36,959 bases of DNA from positions 1-36,959 of the forward strand of contig CAYFPS010000025.1 in NCBI GenBank assembly GCA_964345075.1, in the 5' to 3' direction. The notes under the pieces were generated by a model. The model did not search any database, had not been told where the DNA came from, and worked only from the letters and a program-made list of their open reading frames with translations. The DNA comes from CAYFPS01 sp964345075 (lineage in GTDB: Bacteria > CAIWAD01). This document shows, one piece after another, positions 1-8,148 of the stretch (the stretch's first letter is position 1; each line of letters begins with the position of its first letter). Made by a program: the position numbers and the translations under genes.

Positions 1-132
1 TACCAGCAAGGCAAGCAACGGGCCTGTTGTTTTTCACGGCTTGTCGGGAAAATCACGGCTCCGCACGACAAGGACCGTCTTCTGGCCGCAGTTGAAGCGG
101 ACGGGCGAGAGGGATCTATCTTTTCGCTGTAA
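1..132 (+). CDS. 3' end of an unidentified protein (partial)
   Basis: An open frame of 43 codons runs from the first base of the window to a TAA at 130-132. The visible tail contains APHDKDRLLAAVEADGREGS and ends IFSL, a hydrophilic, helix-prone composition consistent with real coding sequence. The start lies outside the window and the tail is too short to assign to a family. It is immediately followed by a cluster of REP-like palindromes, so a REP-associated transposase is one guess, but no catalytic motif is visible. Whether it is coding at all is moderately likely. Confidence 0.4.
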   Translation, partial: YQQGKQRACCFSRLVGKITAPHDKDRLLAAVEADGREGSIFSL

Positions 133-150
133 GGATGTTTTGACGCAACA

Positions 151-307
151 GTGCCGAATGTGGCGGGAGTAGCTTTGTGGACCCTGGCACAATAGATGGC
201 CAGTGGCTTGACCAAGTGCCGATTTATCGGCGCGCAGGGCAAGCCCTGGCGAAGTGCCGACCCATCGGCACGGCTACCACTTCATGCCGAACATCGGCAT
301 GAAGTGG
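151..307. repeat. Cluster of related palindromes with a TGCCGA/TCGGCA core
   Basis: Three stem-loops share the core GCCGA-(3-4 nt)-TCGGC. The first is at 218-231 (5-bp stem, loop TTTA). The second is at 254-271 (7-bp stem GTGCCGA/TCGGCAC, loop CCCA). The third is at 277-307, a perfect 14-bp stem with arms CCACTTCATGCCGA and TCGGCATGAAGTGG and loop ACA. A fourth half-unit GTGCCGA sits at 151-157, and a different small hairpin (AGGGC/GCCCT) lies at 236-247. No U-tract follows on either strand, so these are not classic terminators. They sit between a truncated gene and the 3' end of the 339-3473 operon, as REP/BIME-type elements often do. Confidence 0.6.
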
Positions 308-338
308 ACTGGCACCACCCCGGCACCAAGATTCGAGC

Positions 339-1223
339 CTATTCCGGCGCTGCCGGATTCGCTACTTCCCCTTGCTCCTCGGCCATGAAGAGAGCCAGCA
401 GGATCAATCCCGCTCCGGCAAGTTCGCCCATGCCCAGCTTTTCACCCAGCAGCAGAAAGGCCATCAGGGCCGCAAATACGGGTTCGAAACTGTAAACCAG
501 CGCCGCGCGCTCCGGGCGGGTCTCCCGCTGATAGCGCAGCATCACACCCAGCGCCAGCACACTGCCAAGGATGCCGGTAAAGAGCACGGATGTCCACAGC
601 TGCAGTCCGGGCTCCCAGCGCGGCTCACCCAGAATCAGCCAGCCAGGCAGCGAAAGCAGGGCAACGCTAAGCAACTGCCAGAAATGCAGGGTCCAGACGT
701 TTTCCCTGTTCGGCAACACATCGGTCAGCAGAATCTGGATGGCAAAAAAGGCGGCACAGAGAATGGTCAAGAGGTCGCCGTTGGAAAAGCCGGCAAGATC
801 GCTTCCCTTTAGTCCAGAAAGAAACGCGACACCGAGCAGACTGAGCAGGGCAGCCGCAATCGTCCTGCCCCCCGGCCGCCTGAGTTTCCAGATTGAGATG
901 AAGAGCGGAACCATCACAATGTAGAGGGCCGTCAAAAAGCCGCTGCGACCGGCACTGGTTTCAACCATCCCCAACGTCTGCAGCAGGAAGCCCATGAAAA
1001 GCACGACGCCCAAAAGCAGGCCCCTTTTAAGGCTGGCCAGATCGAAGAGTTGAATCCTTCTGTGAAAGACAAGCAGGCAGAAGGCCGCGGCCAGCGTGAA
1101 CCGCATCAGCAGATAAAGCCAGGGATCGGTGCCGGCCAGACTGCCGCGAATCAGAGGGAAGGTCGTACCCCAGACCACGCACATGGCAACCAGCATCAGC
1201 TCGGCGCGGGTACGTGCTTTCAT
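339..1223 (-). CDS. EamA/DMT-family drug/metabolite permease
   Basis: This 294-residue polytopic inner-membrane protein of the drug/metabolite transporter (EamA) family has about ten hydrophobic helices in two repeats. The first repeat starts with the characteristic MLVAMCVVWGTTFPLIRG segment. The second ends in SFEPVFAALMAFLLLGEKLG, the conserved PVxAxLxxxLxLGE signature of the EamA repeat. The family exports or imports small metabolites and the substrate cannot be read from sequence. The ATG overlaps the stop of the upstream hydrolase gene (ATGA, 1220-1223), making it the last gene of a five-gene minus-strand operon. The family call is secure. Confidence 0.9.
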   Translation of the reverse strand: MKARTRAELMLVAMCVVWGTTFPLIRGSLAGTDPWLYLLMRFTLAAAFCLLVFHRRIQLFDLASLKRGLLLGVVLFMGFLLQTLGMVETSAGRSGFLTALYIVMVPLFISIWKLRRPGGRTIAAALLSLLGVAFLSGLKGSDLAGFSNGDLLTILCAAFFAIQILLTDVLPNRENVWTLHFWQLLSVALLSLPGWLILGEPRWEPGLQLWTSVLFTGILGSVLALGVMLRYQRETRPERAALVYSFEPVFAALMAFLLLGEKLGMGELAGAGLILLALFMAEEQGEVANPAAPE

Positions 1224-1981
1224 GGGTGTTTTGCCAGAAAGGCCTTCAGCCAGGCCATGTACTCTGCGGGATGACTGCGCTGGGAAAGATGCGCGCCGCC
1301 TTTCAGGATGAAGGACTCGCCTCCTGTCAGGCTTGCCAGCAGGTGAGCGTGCTCATCTGGCACCACGCCATCTTTTGAACCTTGTAACACGGCCACCGGG
1401 CATGTCACACGGGCGAGCTGATCCTCCATCGACCAACCCTGCGCAATCAGTCGGCGCCAGCCAGAAAACCAGGCGCGCAGAGTGGCGGTGCGATCATCGT
1501 CCCTGGCCGGATTCTGTCCGAAGCGCTCGACAAAACGGCTCTCCATTTCGTCCATGCTCGTGTTCATGCACACTTCGGCCCTCCAGTGTGCGCCATCAAC
1601 AGCAAGAGCCCTTACGCGATCCGGATGTGCTGAAGCATACATCAGCGAAAGCGTACCGCCATCACTGGTGCCAAGCAGATGAAAGCGCTTGCCGGCGAGA
1701 AGCTGGTCCAGTGCGGCCTCCATCTCCTCCAGGTCCCGCTGGAAGAAGTCCTGCGGAAAACCCTCGGGCCTGGGATCCGACAGCCCGTAACCTCTGCGGT
1801 CAAGTCGAAACAGCTGCCAGCCTTCAGCGGCAAGCTGATCAAGCGGCGCCCAGTGATCGCGCCCGAAACCGCCCCCGCCAAAGTGCATCACGACAAGCGG
1901 CCGGGCATTTGTATCACCCAGCATGCCCACATGCAGACGGCCGCGCGGACCATTAATCAGCTGATATTCGGGTGTATACAT
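1220..1981 (-). CDS. Alpha/beta hydrolase
   Basis: This cytoplasmic alpha/beta-hydrolase-fold enzyme has 253 residues. The nucleophile elbow is GTSDGG with Ser106, the probable acid is Asp204 (GSKDGVVP) and the catalytic His is His231 (GGAHLSQ). A HFGGGGFG loop near residue 33 supplies the oxyanion-hole region, and the LDRRGYGLSD segment near residue 60 is typical of the family. I place the start at MYTPEYQL because its ATG overlaps the TGA of the upstream DoxX-like gene; a longer frame reaching 2128 would read through that gene. Substrate unknown: esterase, lipase or C-C hydrolase are all possible. Confidence 0.88.
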   Translation of the reverse strand: MYTPEYQLINGPRGRLHVGMLGDTNARPLVVMHFGGGGFGRDHWAPLDQLAAEGWQLFRLDRRGYGLSDPRPEGFPQDFFQRDLEEMEAALDQLLAGKRFHLLGTSDGGTLSLMYASAHPDRVRALAVDGAHWRAEVCMNTSMDEMESRFVERFGQNPARDDDRTATLRAWFSGWRRLIAQGWSMEDQLARVTCPVAVLQGSKDGVVPDEHAHLLASLTGGESFILKGGAHLSQRSHPAEYMAWLKAFLAKHP

Positions 1982-2430
1982 CAGTGGCGGGCAGTGCTGC
2001 CGTCTGACTCCTGCCGAAAAAGCAGCCAGGCCATGCCAATCAGCAGCAGGTTGCGCACAATGGAAAGCGGCCCGACCTTGCCGGCCAGCAGGGCCATGTA
2101 GCGGCCCAGATCGCCAAAACAGCCGCAATCAACATCGATGCCCTGAAGCATCGCCCAGACGAAGAGCAAAAGGAAGCCGCTTAAAAGCGCGCCCAGCCAG
2201 AGGGCGGCCGCGCGGCGCCAGGGGCCAAAGATCAGCAACAGGGCAGCCAGCGCTTCTATCCAGGGAAGAACGATCGCGGGAAAGTTGCTCAAGGCACGGG
2301 GTAGCACATGGAACTTGCGTATCACGGCTGCAAAATCGGCAGGATTGAGAATCTTGCCCACGGCAGCCATCAGAAAGAGGCCGGCCAGAATCAGGCGAAA
2401 AAGCCAGATGACAGCAGGATGGAGCTTCAT
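1981..2430 (-). CDS. MauE/DoxX-like redox-associated membrane protein
   Basis: A small integral membrane protein of 149 residues with four predicted helices. It carries the motif DVDCGCFGD (Cys102, Cys104), which marks the MauE/DoxX group of membrane proteins linked to thiol/disulfide delivery. The start at MKLHPAV overlaps the stop of the upstream rhodanese gene (ATGA at 2427-2430). Directly following a rhodanese, it probably forms part of a membrane sulfur or disulfide relay. The family call rests on length, topology and the CGC motif; the redox partner is inferred. Confidence 0.82.
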   Translation of the reverse strand: MKLHPAVIWLFRLILAGLFLMAAVGKILNPADFAAVIRKFHVLPRALSNFPAIVLPWIEALAALLLIFGPWRRAAALWLGALLSGFLLLFVWAMLQGIDVDCGCFGDLGRYMALLAGKVGPLSIVRNLLLIGMAWLLFRQESDGSTARH

Positions 2431-2903
2431 TCCACCGGCATCCCCAGTGCGTCCCATTCCTCGTAGCCGCCGACGTATACACGCACCTTTTTAAAGCCAT
2501 CGGCCACCAGCAGGCGAGCCAGATCATGGCTGAGTTCGCAATCGCCGCCGATGCAGTAGATCACCAGCAGGCTGCCCTTGGGCGCCAGCAGTTTTGTATC
2601 ACCATCGCGATAGGCGGAAAGCGGAACACTGATTGCGCCGGCTATGTGTCCGCTTTCGTAATCGTCTGGTTCCCGGCTATCCACGAAAATCGCCAGCTCC
2701 TTGCGGTAGAGCGCGTCGGCTTCTTCAAAGCCGATGATCGCCAGTATTTCGCTGGTGGCCGTGGCCAGAGTGTCGGCACCGCCAACTTCGGTGGTCAGTT
2801 CAGCCTCCGGCAATAGCGACAGGCCATCGCCCCGAAGACTGTTGACAGCCAGGCCCAGCACAAGGCCCAACAGGCCGATATAGATGAAGCGTTTCAGTTC
2901 CAT
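2427..2903 (-). CDS. Membrane-anchored rhodanese-domain protein
   Basis: This 158-residue protein has an N-terminal membrane anchor (residues about 5-20) and a C-terminal rhodanese domain. The domain shows VDSREPDDYESGHIAGAISVP, the usual CH2-type region. Its active-site loop is YCIGGDCELS with Cys117 as candidate persulfide carrier and a second Cys122 five residues on, which could form a disulfide. The start MELKRF is chosen because GAGGAAAGG lies just upstream; an earlier ATG at 2918 has no such site. The domain is expected outside the cytoplasmic membrane. It overlaps the MauE/DoxX-like gene, suggesting sulfur transfer or thiol redox work together. Confidence 0.88.
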   Translation of the reverse strand: MELKRFIYIGLLGLVLGLAVNSLRGDGLSLLPEAELTTEVGGADTLATATSEILAIIGFEEADALYRKELAIFVDSREPDDYESGHIAGAISVPLSAYRDGDTKLLAPKGSLLVIYCIGGDCELSHDLARLLVADGFKKVRVYVGGYEEWDALGMPVE

Positions 2904-2942
2904 GTTGCCTTTCCTCACTGTCCTTGCAGGCAGCGATCGATT

Positions 2943-3473
2943 TCAGTCACATCGAATTTCCATCGGAGGCGCGCCGGTCTGCCCCATGTGTCGCGTGTCC
3001 AGTCGAAAGCCACGCGTCTGCCCCAGAAGTTGGTCGAGCATCATCTTCACCGCTTCTCCCGCAGGGCGTCCGCCCGTTTGCGGCAAGGGGCTCTTCATGC
3101 GGGCCGCCACCCAGTACAGGGGCTTCTTCAGCGCAGGAATGAACAGGGCCAGCGGGCGCCTGCCATCCTGTGATACAAAACTCAGATAACGGGCCGGACC
3201 TCCGCGTTCCCCGCCATCGGTCGCCTTCCTGCGCTTGCGGTAGTCCAGATCGAGCCACAACTGAAGCATCAAGAGGCCAGAAAACCAGAGGATCCCCGCC
3301 ACCGGGTGAACGCGAATCCACGCCCAGAGCATCAAAAGAGCGAGCAAGGTTTTGAGCAGGCTGTACATGCGCGGCCCACCAAGCACAAACTGGCTGTATA
3401 CGGCCACCAGTGAGCCGACGATTGCGAAGAAAATCAGCATGGGCTCAATATAGCTGTGCACCGTCATTGCCAT
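2943..3473 (-). CDS. Membrane protein of unknown function
   Basis: This 176-residue protein has two or three N-terminal membrane helices (about residues 12-30, 36-54 and 58-74). A basic linker (DYRKRRKATDGGERGG) and a soluble C-terminal region of roughly 90 residues follow. I do not recognise the family. It is the first gene of the minus-strand operon ending at 339, with a 39-bp gap to the rhodanese gene. The ATG at 3473 lies only 11 bp from the divergent MATE start and neither gene has an obvious ribosome-binding site. An internal start (Met3 or Met12) or leaderless transcription is therefore possible. Confidence 0.6.
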   Translation of the reverse strand: MAMTVHSYIEPMLIFFAIVGSLVAVYSQFVLGGPRMYSLLKTLLALLMLWAWIRVHPVAGILWFSGLLMLQLWLDLDYRKRRKATDGGERGGPARYLSFVSQDGRRPLALFIPALKKPLYWVAARMKSPLPQTGGRPAGEAVKMMLDQLLGQTRGFRLDTRHMGQTGAPPMEIRCD

Positions 3474-3484
3474 ATTGGCGCTTT

Positions 3485-4894
3485 ATGAATCACAGTTCCG
3501 TGCCGGGCTTCAAGCAGATCTACGCACTGGCGCTGCCGGCGGCTGGCAGTGCCATTCTCAATACCCTCTACAGCATCAACGACTTCTTCTGGGCCGGTCG
3601 TCTGGGCGTGGAAGCCGTTTCCGCGCTTGGCCTGGTGATGATGGTCCTCATCTTCAACGCCGGCCTGATGTCCCTTGTGCAAAAGGGTACGCTCAGTCTG
3701 GTAGCCCGCATGCGAGGCATGGAGAATCTGGACGGACAGCGCCGTGCGGCTGCGCAGGGCCTGCTGCTGAATGTCTGCCTCTCGCTGCTGTTTGCGCTAG
3801 TCGGCTACACTTTCAGCCCACTGCTCTTGAAGACGATGGGCGGGGAAGGCGAAGTGCTCAGGCTGGCCAGCCTCTACCTGCGAATCATCTATCTGGGATT
3901 TCCCCTGATGAGTTCAGCCATGGTGCTGGATGGCATTTTCATCGGCCTGGGTGATACAAAAACACCCTTTCGCCTGCAGATGATGGGCGTGGCACTCAAC
4001 ACCAGTCTGAATGCTGCCAGCGTGCTCATTTTCAACACTGGCCTGATTGGCATTGCACTGGCCAGTATTTTCTCGCGCTTCATGGCGGCGCTGGTCGGTG
4101 CCTGGATACTTAGCGGCAGGCTGAGACGACAGGAGGCAGGACGAATACTCAGTCTGCGTGAAAGGATGCCCTCGCTGAAACATCTCAAGCCGGGTCTGGC
4201 AACCTGGCAGGAGATCCTGCGCGTGGGTCTTCCCGTGGCCCTGTCGGTTGCCTTCTACTCCAGCATTTTCATGGTGCTGAACCGCATTCTGGCCCAGTTC
4301 GGGCAGGTTGCCTACGGCGTGATCGGTGTCGGAATTCGCGGCAATGAAAGCATCGGCTTCATGATCCTGATCGGCTTTGGCGCGGCGGCCTCATCCTTAA
4401 GCGGACACAGCTTAGGGCGGATGATCAAGCAAGGTGCAATGGATCACAGCCAGCTGAAACGCACAGTCGGGCGAGTGCTAATGGCCACCTACCTGCCGGC
4501 AAGTTTCTTCACTCTGCTCTGGCTGCTTGTACCGGAGTGGCTCTGCCGCATTTACACCAGCGATCCCGAGCTGATCCGCATGTCCAGCGATTACCTGCGC
4601 ATGGCAGCCATTGCCAATCTCTTTCAGGTGCTGGAAATGGTTTTGCAGGAAGGCATGACAGGAGCAGGCAACTCGAGCGCGGCCCTGCGTATCACGCTTC
4701 CGGGAAATCTGCTGCGCATTCCGCTGGCACTGGCGCTGGTTGCCTGGACAGATTGGGGGATTAATGCCGTCTGGGCGGCCATTCTGATCAGTTCAATCGC
4801 CAAGGGTAGCGGCATGGCCCTGCTCTTCATGAAGGGCAGTTGGATGAAAAATCTGGAGGGCCGCGCCAGAACTGCGGCCAGACAGGCAGCCTAA
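3485..4894 (+). CDS. MATE-family multidrug/toxin exporter
   Basis: This 469-residue, 12-helix MATE (NorM/DinF-like) cation antiporter exports organic cations or drugs across the inner membrane. Diagnostic segments include FKQIYALALPAAGSAILNTLYSINDFFWAGRLG at the N-terminus, the two-fold repeat restarting near WQEILRVGLPVALSVAFYSSIFMVLN, and a second helix-7/8 region. I start at MNHSSVPGF because the upstream extension is basic and lies in the divergent promoter region. The stop overlaps the stop of the convergent histidine kinase gene by three bases (CTAA at 4891-4894). Family certain, substrate unknown. Confidence 0.93.
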   Translation: MNHSSVPGFKQIYALALPAAGSAILNTLYSINDFFWAGRLGVEAVSALGLVMMVLIFNAGLMSLVQKGTLSLVARMRGMENLDGQRRAAAQGLLLNVCLSLLFALVGYTFSPLLLKTMGGEGEVLRLASLYLRIIYLGFPLMSSAMVLDGIFIGLGDTKTPFRLQMMGVALNTSLNAASVLIFNTGLIGIALASIFSRFMAALVGAWILSGRLRRQEAGRILSLRERMPSLKHLKPGLATWQEILRVGLPVALSVAFYSSIFMVLNRILAQFGQVAYGVIGVGIRGNESIGFMILIGFGAAASSLSGHSLGRMIKQGAMDHSQLKRTVGRVLMATYLPASFFTLLWLLVPEWLCRIYTSDPELIRMSSDYLRMAAIANLFQVLEMVLQEGMTGAGNSSAALRITLPGNLLRIPLALALVAWTDWGINAVWAAILISSIAKGSGMALLFMKGSWMKNLEGRARTAARQAA

Positions 4895-6165
4895 TTCATC
4901 AGGCGCTTCAACTCGTGACTCAGCTGAGTCATGCGCACGGGCTTGCTGATCAGTGGAATCTCGCCCAGACTCTCCAGTTGTGATACAAGATCACTGTTTG
5001 CATAACCGGTTGAGACCAGTACTCGCTGAGCCGCGTTAAGCATGAACATGCGCCGCAGGGTTTCAACACCATCCATGCGCGGCATCTTCAGATCCATCAG
5101 AACAAGATCCCAGGCTCCAGGGCTACGCTGGTACATCTCCATTGCTTCCAGGCCATCGACAGCGCTATCCGTGGAATAACCAAGGAATTGCAGAATCTCG
5201 ACCATGGTGCGGCGGACATTAGGATCATCCTCGACCACCAGAATCCGTCCCGCGCCCATTTCCAGTGATACACTCTCCGTTGCAGCAGAAGCAACAGGGG
5301 CAGCCTGTCCGTCGTAGAGCGGAAAGGCCATGCTGAAGGCCGTGCCCTGTCCTTCCCGACTGGCACAGGCCAGCCAGCCATCAGCCTGCTGCACCAGTTC
5401 ACGCACCATGTGAAGGCCCAGGCCCGTTCCCTTGCCGGGGTCCTTGGTGCTGACAAAGGGATCAAAGACATCGTGCATCAGGCCCGAAGACATGCCACAA
5501 CCCGAATCCGCAATCTGCAGATGCATCACGGGACGCTCATCGTCCAGGCGATGCGCGGGCAGCACTTCCCAGACGGTTCCGGTCGTACCCTGAATTCGTT
5601 TGCGGAGATCACCCAGGCTGCCGGCTTCCAGCGTGATACGAATCTCTCCCTTGCCCTTCAGCGCCTCGCGAGCGTTGAGCAGCAGGTTGAGCATGATCTG
5701 ATGCAGCGAAGTTGTATCACCGCGCACCGCCAGATCCTGTTCCGGAAGATCCAGCTGAATGCTCACGCCCGGCTCAAGACTGCGCTCCAGCAGACCGGCC
5801 ACATCCTGTATCACGGACGAAAGCTTCACTGGCGCCGGCACGCCTTCTTCCAGTCGGGCCATGGAAAGAATCTTCCGTGTCATGCTGGCGCCGCGCTCGG
5901 ACGCACTCAAAATCTGGCCCAGCACACGGCGTGTCTGATCGCTTGCGCCCTCCAGTGTGGCATCGAGCAGCTCGGCTCCGCCCATCACACAGGCCAGCAC
6001 ATTGTTGATATCATGGGTGATGCCTGCGGCAAGCAGCCCAAAACTCTCCATGCGTTGACTACGCCTGAGCTTGTCCGCCAGATGCAGCTGAAGGCGACCC
6101 TGGCTGCCACCCGGGCCTATACCGGGTGTGAAGTCGCCCGCCTCGGAATGGGGTTCGGAATTCAT
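4891..6165 (-). CDS. Soluble hybrid sensor histidine kinase with C-terminal receiver
   Basis: A 424-residue cytoplasmic hybrid kinase without membrane helices or a sensor domain. HisKA has His51 in GITHDINNVLA. The HATPase has an N-box around HQIMLNLLLNAREAL, a G1 box DSGCGM and a G2 box GKGTGLGLHMV. The receiver begins near residue 307 with acidic residues EDD at 312-314, phosphoacceptor Asp358 (LVLMDLKMP) and Lys408 (ISKPV). The short polar N-terminus (about 30 residues) suggests it senses through a partner or relays from another kinase. The layout matches NtrB-like kinases fused to a receiver. No output regulator is adjacent. Confidence 0.92.
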   Translation of the reverse strand: MNSEPHSEAGDFTPGIGPGGSQGRLQLHLADKLRRSQRMESFGLLAAGITHDINNVLACVMGGAELLDATLEGASDQTRRVLGQILSASERGASMTRKILSMARLEEGVPAPVKLSSVIQDVAGLLERSLEPGVSIQLDLPEQDLAVRGDTTSLHQIMLNLLLNAREALKGKGEIRITLEAGSLGDLRKRIQGTTGTVWEVLPAHRLDDERPVMHLQIADSGCGMSSGLMHDVFDPFVSTKDPGKGTGLGLHMVRELVQQADGWLACASREGQGTAFSMAFPLYDGQAAPVASAATESVSLEMGAGRILVVEDDPNVRRTMVEILQFLGYSTDSAVDGLEAMEMYQRSPGAWDLVLMDLKMPRMDGVETLRRMFMLNAAQRVLVSTGYANSDLVSQLESLGEIPLISKPVRMTQLSHELKRLMN

Positions 6166-6224
6166 GGCCGTGTCCTGAATTGGGTGTTCGAAGAGGAATC
6201 GTCATTCGGGAGGGCCAACTTTAA

Positions 6225-6252
6225 TAAAAAGGGTCCCGAAGCATCGGGACCC
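6225..6252 (-). terminator. Rho-independent terminator of the aldolase gene
   Basis: A hairpin with arms GGGTCCCG and CGGGACCC occupies 6231-6252 and is followed on the minus strand by TTTTTATTAA (6221-6230). It lies just beyond the aldolase stop and upstream of the kinase start, so it insulates the two minus-strand units. Confidence 0.88.
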
Positions 6253-6274
6253 CCTTAATTCTCTGTGTAGCGGA

Positions 6275-7327
6275 TCAGGCGACCGTAACCTCTTGCGCCA
6301 GATAGACATCCTGCACGGCGTTGATGATCTCGACACCTTCCTTCAAAGGCTTCTGGAAGGCCTTGCGTCCAAGGATCAGCCCCATGCCGCCACCACGCTT
6401 GTTGATCACGGCTGTGCGCACCGCCTGTGCCAGATCGTTGGAACCACTGGCGCCGCCGGAATTGATCAGACCCGCCCGTCCCATGTAGCAGTTGGCCACC
6501 TGCCAGCGCACCTGATCAATCGGATGATCGGTGATCAGTTCGCCATACATGCGCTTGTCACTCTTGCCGAAATTCAGCGCCGGGAAGCCGCCATTGTTTT
6601 CGGGCTGCTTCTGCTTGATGATGTCGGCTTCAATGGTAACGCCCAAATGGTTGGCCTGACCGGTCAGGTCGGTCGCCACATGGAAGTCCTTGTCTTTGGT
6701 CTTGAACGCATTGTTGCGCATGTAGCACCACAGAATGGTGAACAGGCCCTGCTCGTGCGCGTAGGCAAAGGCCTCCGCCACTTCCATGATCTGACGGTTG
6801 CTTTCTTCGCTGCCAAAGTAAATGGTAGCGCCAACGCCCGCCGCGCCCATGTCAACGGCCTGCTCCACCTGGGCAAACATGATCTGGTCGAACTGATTCG
6901 GGTAGCTGAGCAGCTGATTGTGGTTGAGCTTGACCACAAAGGGAATCTTGTGGGCATAGGCACGGCTCATGATGCCCAGAACGCCCAGCGTGGAGGTCAC
7001 GCCATTGCAACCGGCCTCCATGGCAAGCTGAATGATATGCTCGGGATCAAAGTAATCCGGATTCGCCGAGAAACTGGCACCGGCACTGTGCTCAATGCCC
7101 TGGTCCACCGGCAGAATCGACAGAAATCCCGTACCGCCCAGGCGGCCGCTGTCATGCAGCCATTGAAGATTGCGCATGACGCGATTGTTGCGATTCGAGC
7201 GCCCAAAGACGCGATCCACATGGTCAGGCGCGGGCAGGTGCAACCTGGAACGTTCAATCGTGCTACAGGAGTGCTCAAGCAGGTAACTTGCCTCGTCTCC
7301 CAGCAGTTTTGTGATCTGGTCAATCAT
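6275..7327 (-). CDS. fbaB: Class I fructose-bisphosphate aldolase (DhnA/FbaB type)
   Basis: This 350-residue cytosolic enzyme cleaves fructose 1,6-bisphosphate to glyceraldehyde 3-phosphate and dihydroxyacetone phosphate (or the reverse in gluconeogenesis). Its length equals the E. coli FbaB type. Signatures include LPVDQGIEHSAGASF, the Schiff-base-region sequence EADIIKQKQPENNGG, and the phosphate-binding C-terminal stretch GGASGSNDLAQAVRTA. I choose the ATG at 7327 because AAGGAG lies seven bases upstream; an earlier ATG at 7354 lacks one. It has its own terminator and is divergent from the HTH gene at 7585. It contains none of the TGTAWCAC words that fill neighbouring genes. Confidence 0.95.
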   Translation of the reverse strand: MIDQITKLLGDEASYLLEHSCSTIERSRLHLPAPDHVDRVFGRSNRNNRVMRNLQWLHDSGRLGGTGFLSILPVDQGIEHSAGASFSANPDYFDPEHIIQLAMEAGCNGVTSTLGVLGIMSRAYAHKIPFVVKLNHNQLLSYPNQFDQIMFAQVEQAVDMGAAGVGATIYFGSEESNRQIMEVAEAFAYAHEQGLFTILWCYMRNNAFKTKDKDFHVATDLTGQANHLGVTIEADIIKQKQPENNGGFPALNFGKSDKRMYGELITDHPIDQVRWQVANCYMGRAGLINSGGASGSNDLAQAVRTAVINKRGGGMGLILGRKAFQKPLKEGVEIINAVQDVYLAQEVTVA

Positions 7328-7378
7328 GGTGACTCCTTCGTTTGATTCCCCCAAAATAGAAAAATGAAAAGACCCTGC

Positions 7379-7430
7379 ACTTGAAGTAAGTAATCACTAA
7401 CTTGGATGCTTTAAAGGGAATCACTTGAAG
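7379..7430. repeat. Direct repeat CACTTGAAG in the aldolase/HTH intergenic region
   Basis: The 257-bp gap between the divergent aldolase and HTH genes contains the 9-mer CACTTGAAG twice, at 7379-7387 and 7422-7430. The copies are 43 bp apart, about four helical turns. A small hairpin GGTCC-AGAAA-GGACC lies at 7522-7536. The placement would suit a pair of operator half-sites, but this is inference from position and identity alone. Confidence 0.35.
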
Positions 7431-7584
7431 GTTCATTTTCAGATTTGCTGATAATGAGAAGATTGTGTGACCTTTAAACAGAACTTCGAAAATACTATTT
7501 ATGGCGCTTCCTCCCCTTAATGGTCCAGAAAGGACCGAGGTAGCCCAACTGTGATAACCACCACCAGAACGATGGAGTATTGAA

Positions 7585-8055
7585 ATGCAGAGAAAACGCA
7601 TTGATCCGCAGGCAAGGGTCATCCATACGCAAGTTGGAAAGACCCTGCGCAAGCTGATGAGCAAGCAGAACAATGGCAAGGGAATCGGCATCATTCGCCT
7701 TGCCCGTCAGGCCGGAATCGGTGTCGGCAGCGTTCAGTCAATCCTGAATGATCCCGACCACAGCCCCAGCCTGCGCGTGCTTGACCGCCTGTCCAAGTTT
7801 TTCAAGCTGCGTGGCGTGCATACGCTTGTTCGCGGCATGGATTACGAAGACGAGGTCAACACCTGGCTGGCCAACAACACACTGCCCTTCCGCGTGACGC
7901 AGGATGACATTCTGCGCATTCAGAAGCTCTGTGTGGCCATTCAGGACTTCGACGCCGTATCCTTTGCCATCAGCGGTGCCAAGCAGATGAACCGTGAGGA
8001 GTTTGATCGCTTCCTCAATCAGCTGGAAAAGAGCGCAACAGAAGATCTCTTCTAA
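7585..8055 (+). CDS. Small XRE-like helix-turn-helix protein
   Basis: This 156-residue probable DNA-binding protein has an HTH in residues about 37-75 (IRLARQAGIGVGSVQSILNDPDHSPSLRVLDRLSKFF), with the pattern of an XRE/Cro-type domain. The C-terminal half is helical and unassigned. A ribosome-binding site GATGGAG precedes the ATG. It is divergent from the aldolase and sits 93 bp upstream of the RND efflux operon, with a strong terminator between. It is therefore a candidate regulator of one or both; no target is shown by the sequence. Confidence 0.72.
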   Translation: MQRKRIDPQARVIHTQVGKTLRKLMSKQNNGKGIGIIRLARQAGIGVGSVQSILNDPDHSPSLRVLDRLSKFFKLRGVHTLVRGMDYEDEVNTWLANNTLPFRVTQDDILRIQKLCVAIQDFDAVSFAISGAKQMNREEFDRFLNQLEKSATEDLF

Positions 8056-8081
8056 CAACGCCTCAATTCTTGACACTGGAA

Positions 8082-8106
8082 AACGCCGACATCCGTCGGC
8101 GTTTTT
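8082..8106 (+). terminator. Rho-independent terminator after the HTH gene
   Basis: Perfect 9-bp arms AACGCCGAC and GTCGGCGTT flank a short ATCC loop and continue into TTTTT. It lies 27 bp past the HTH stop and 43 bp before the RND adaptor start. Little room is left for a separate efflux promoter downstream of it. Confidence 0.9.
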
Positions 8107-8148
8107 GCATCTTTCAGGGCTCAGCCAATCCATCAAGGGGAATCGACC

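Noticed and set aside
196..495. Open frame of 99 codons on the plus strand over the palindromes
   Set aside because: It runs through the inverted repeats and antisense into the EamA gene, with no ribosome-binding site and no protein-like composition.
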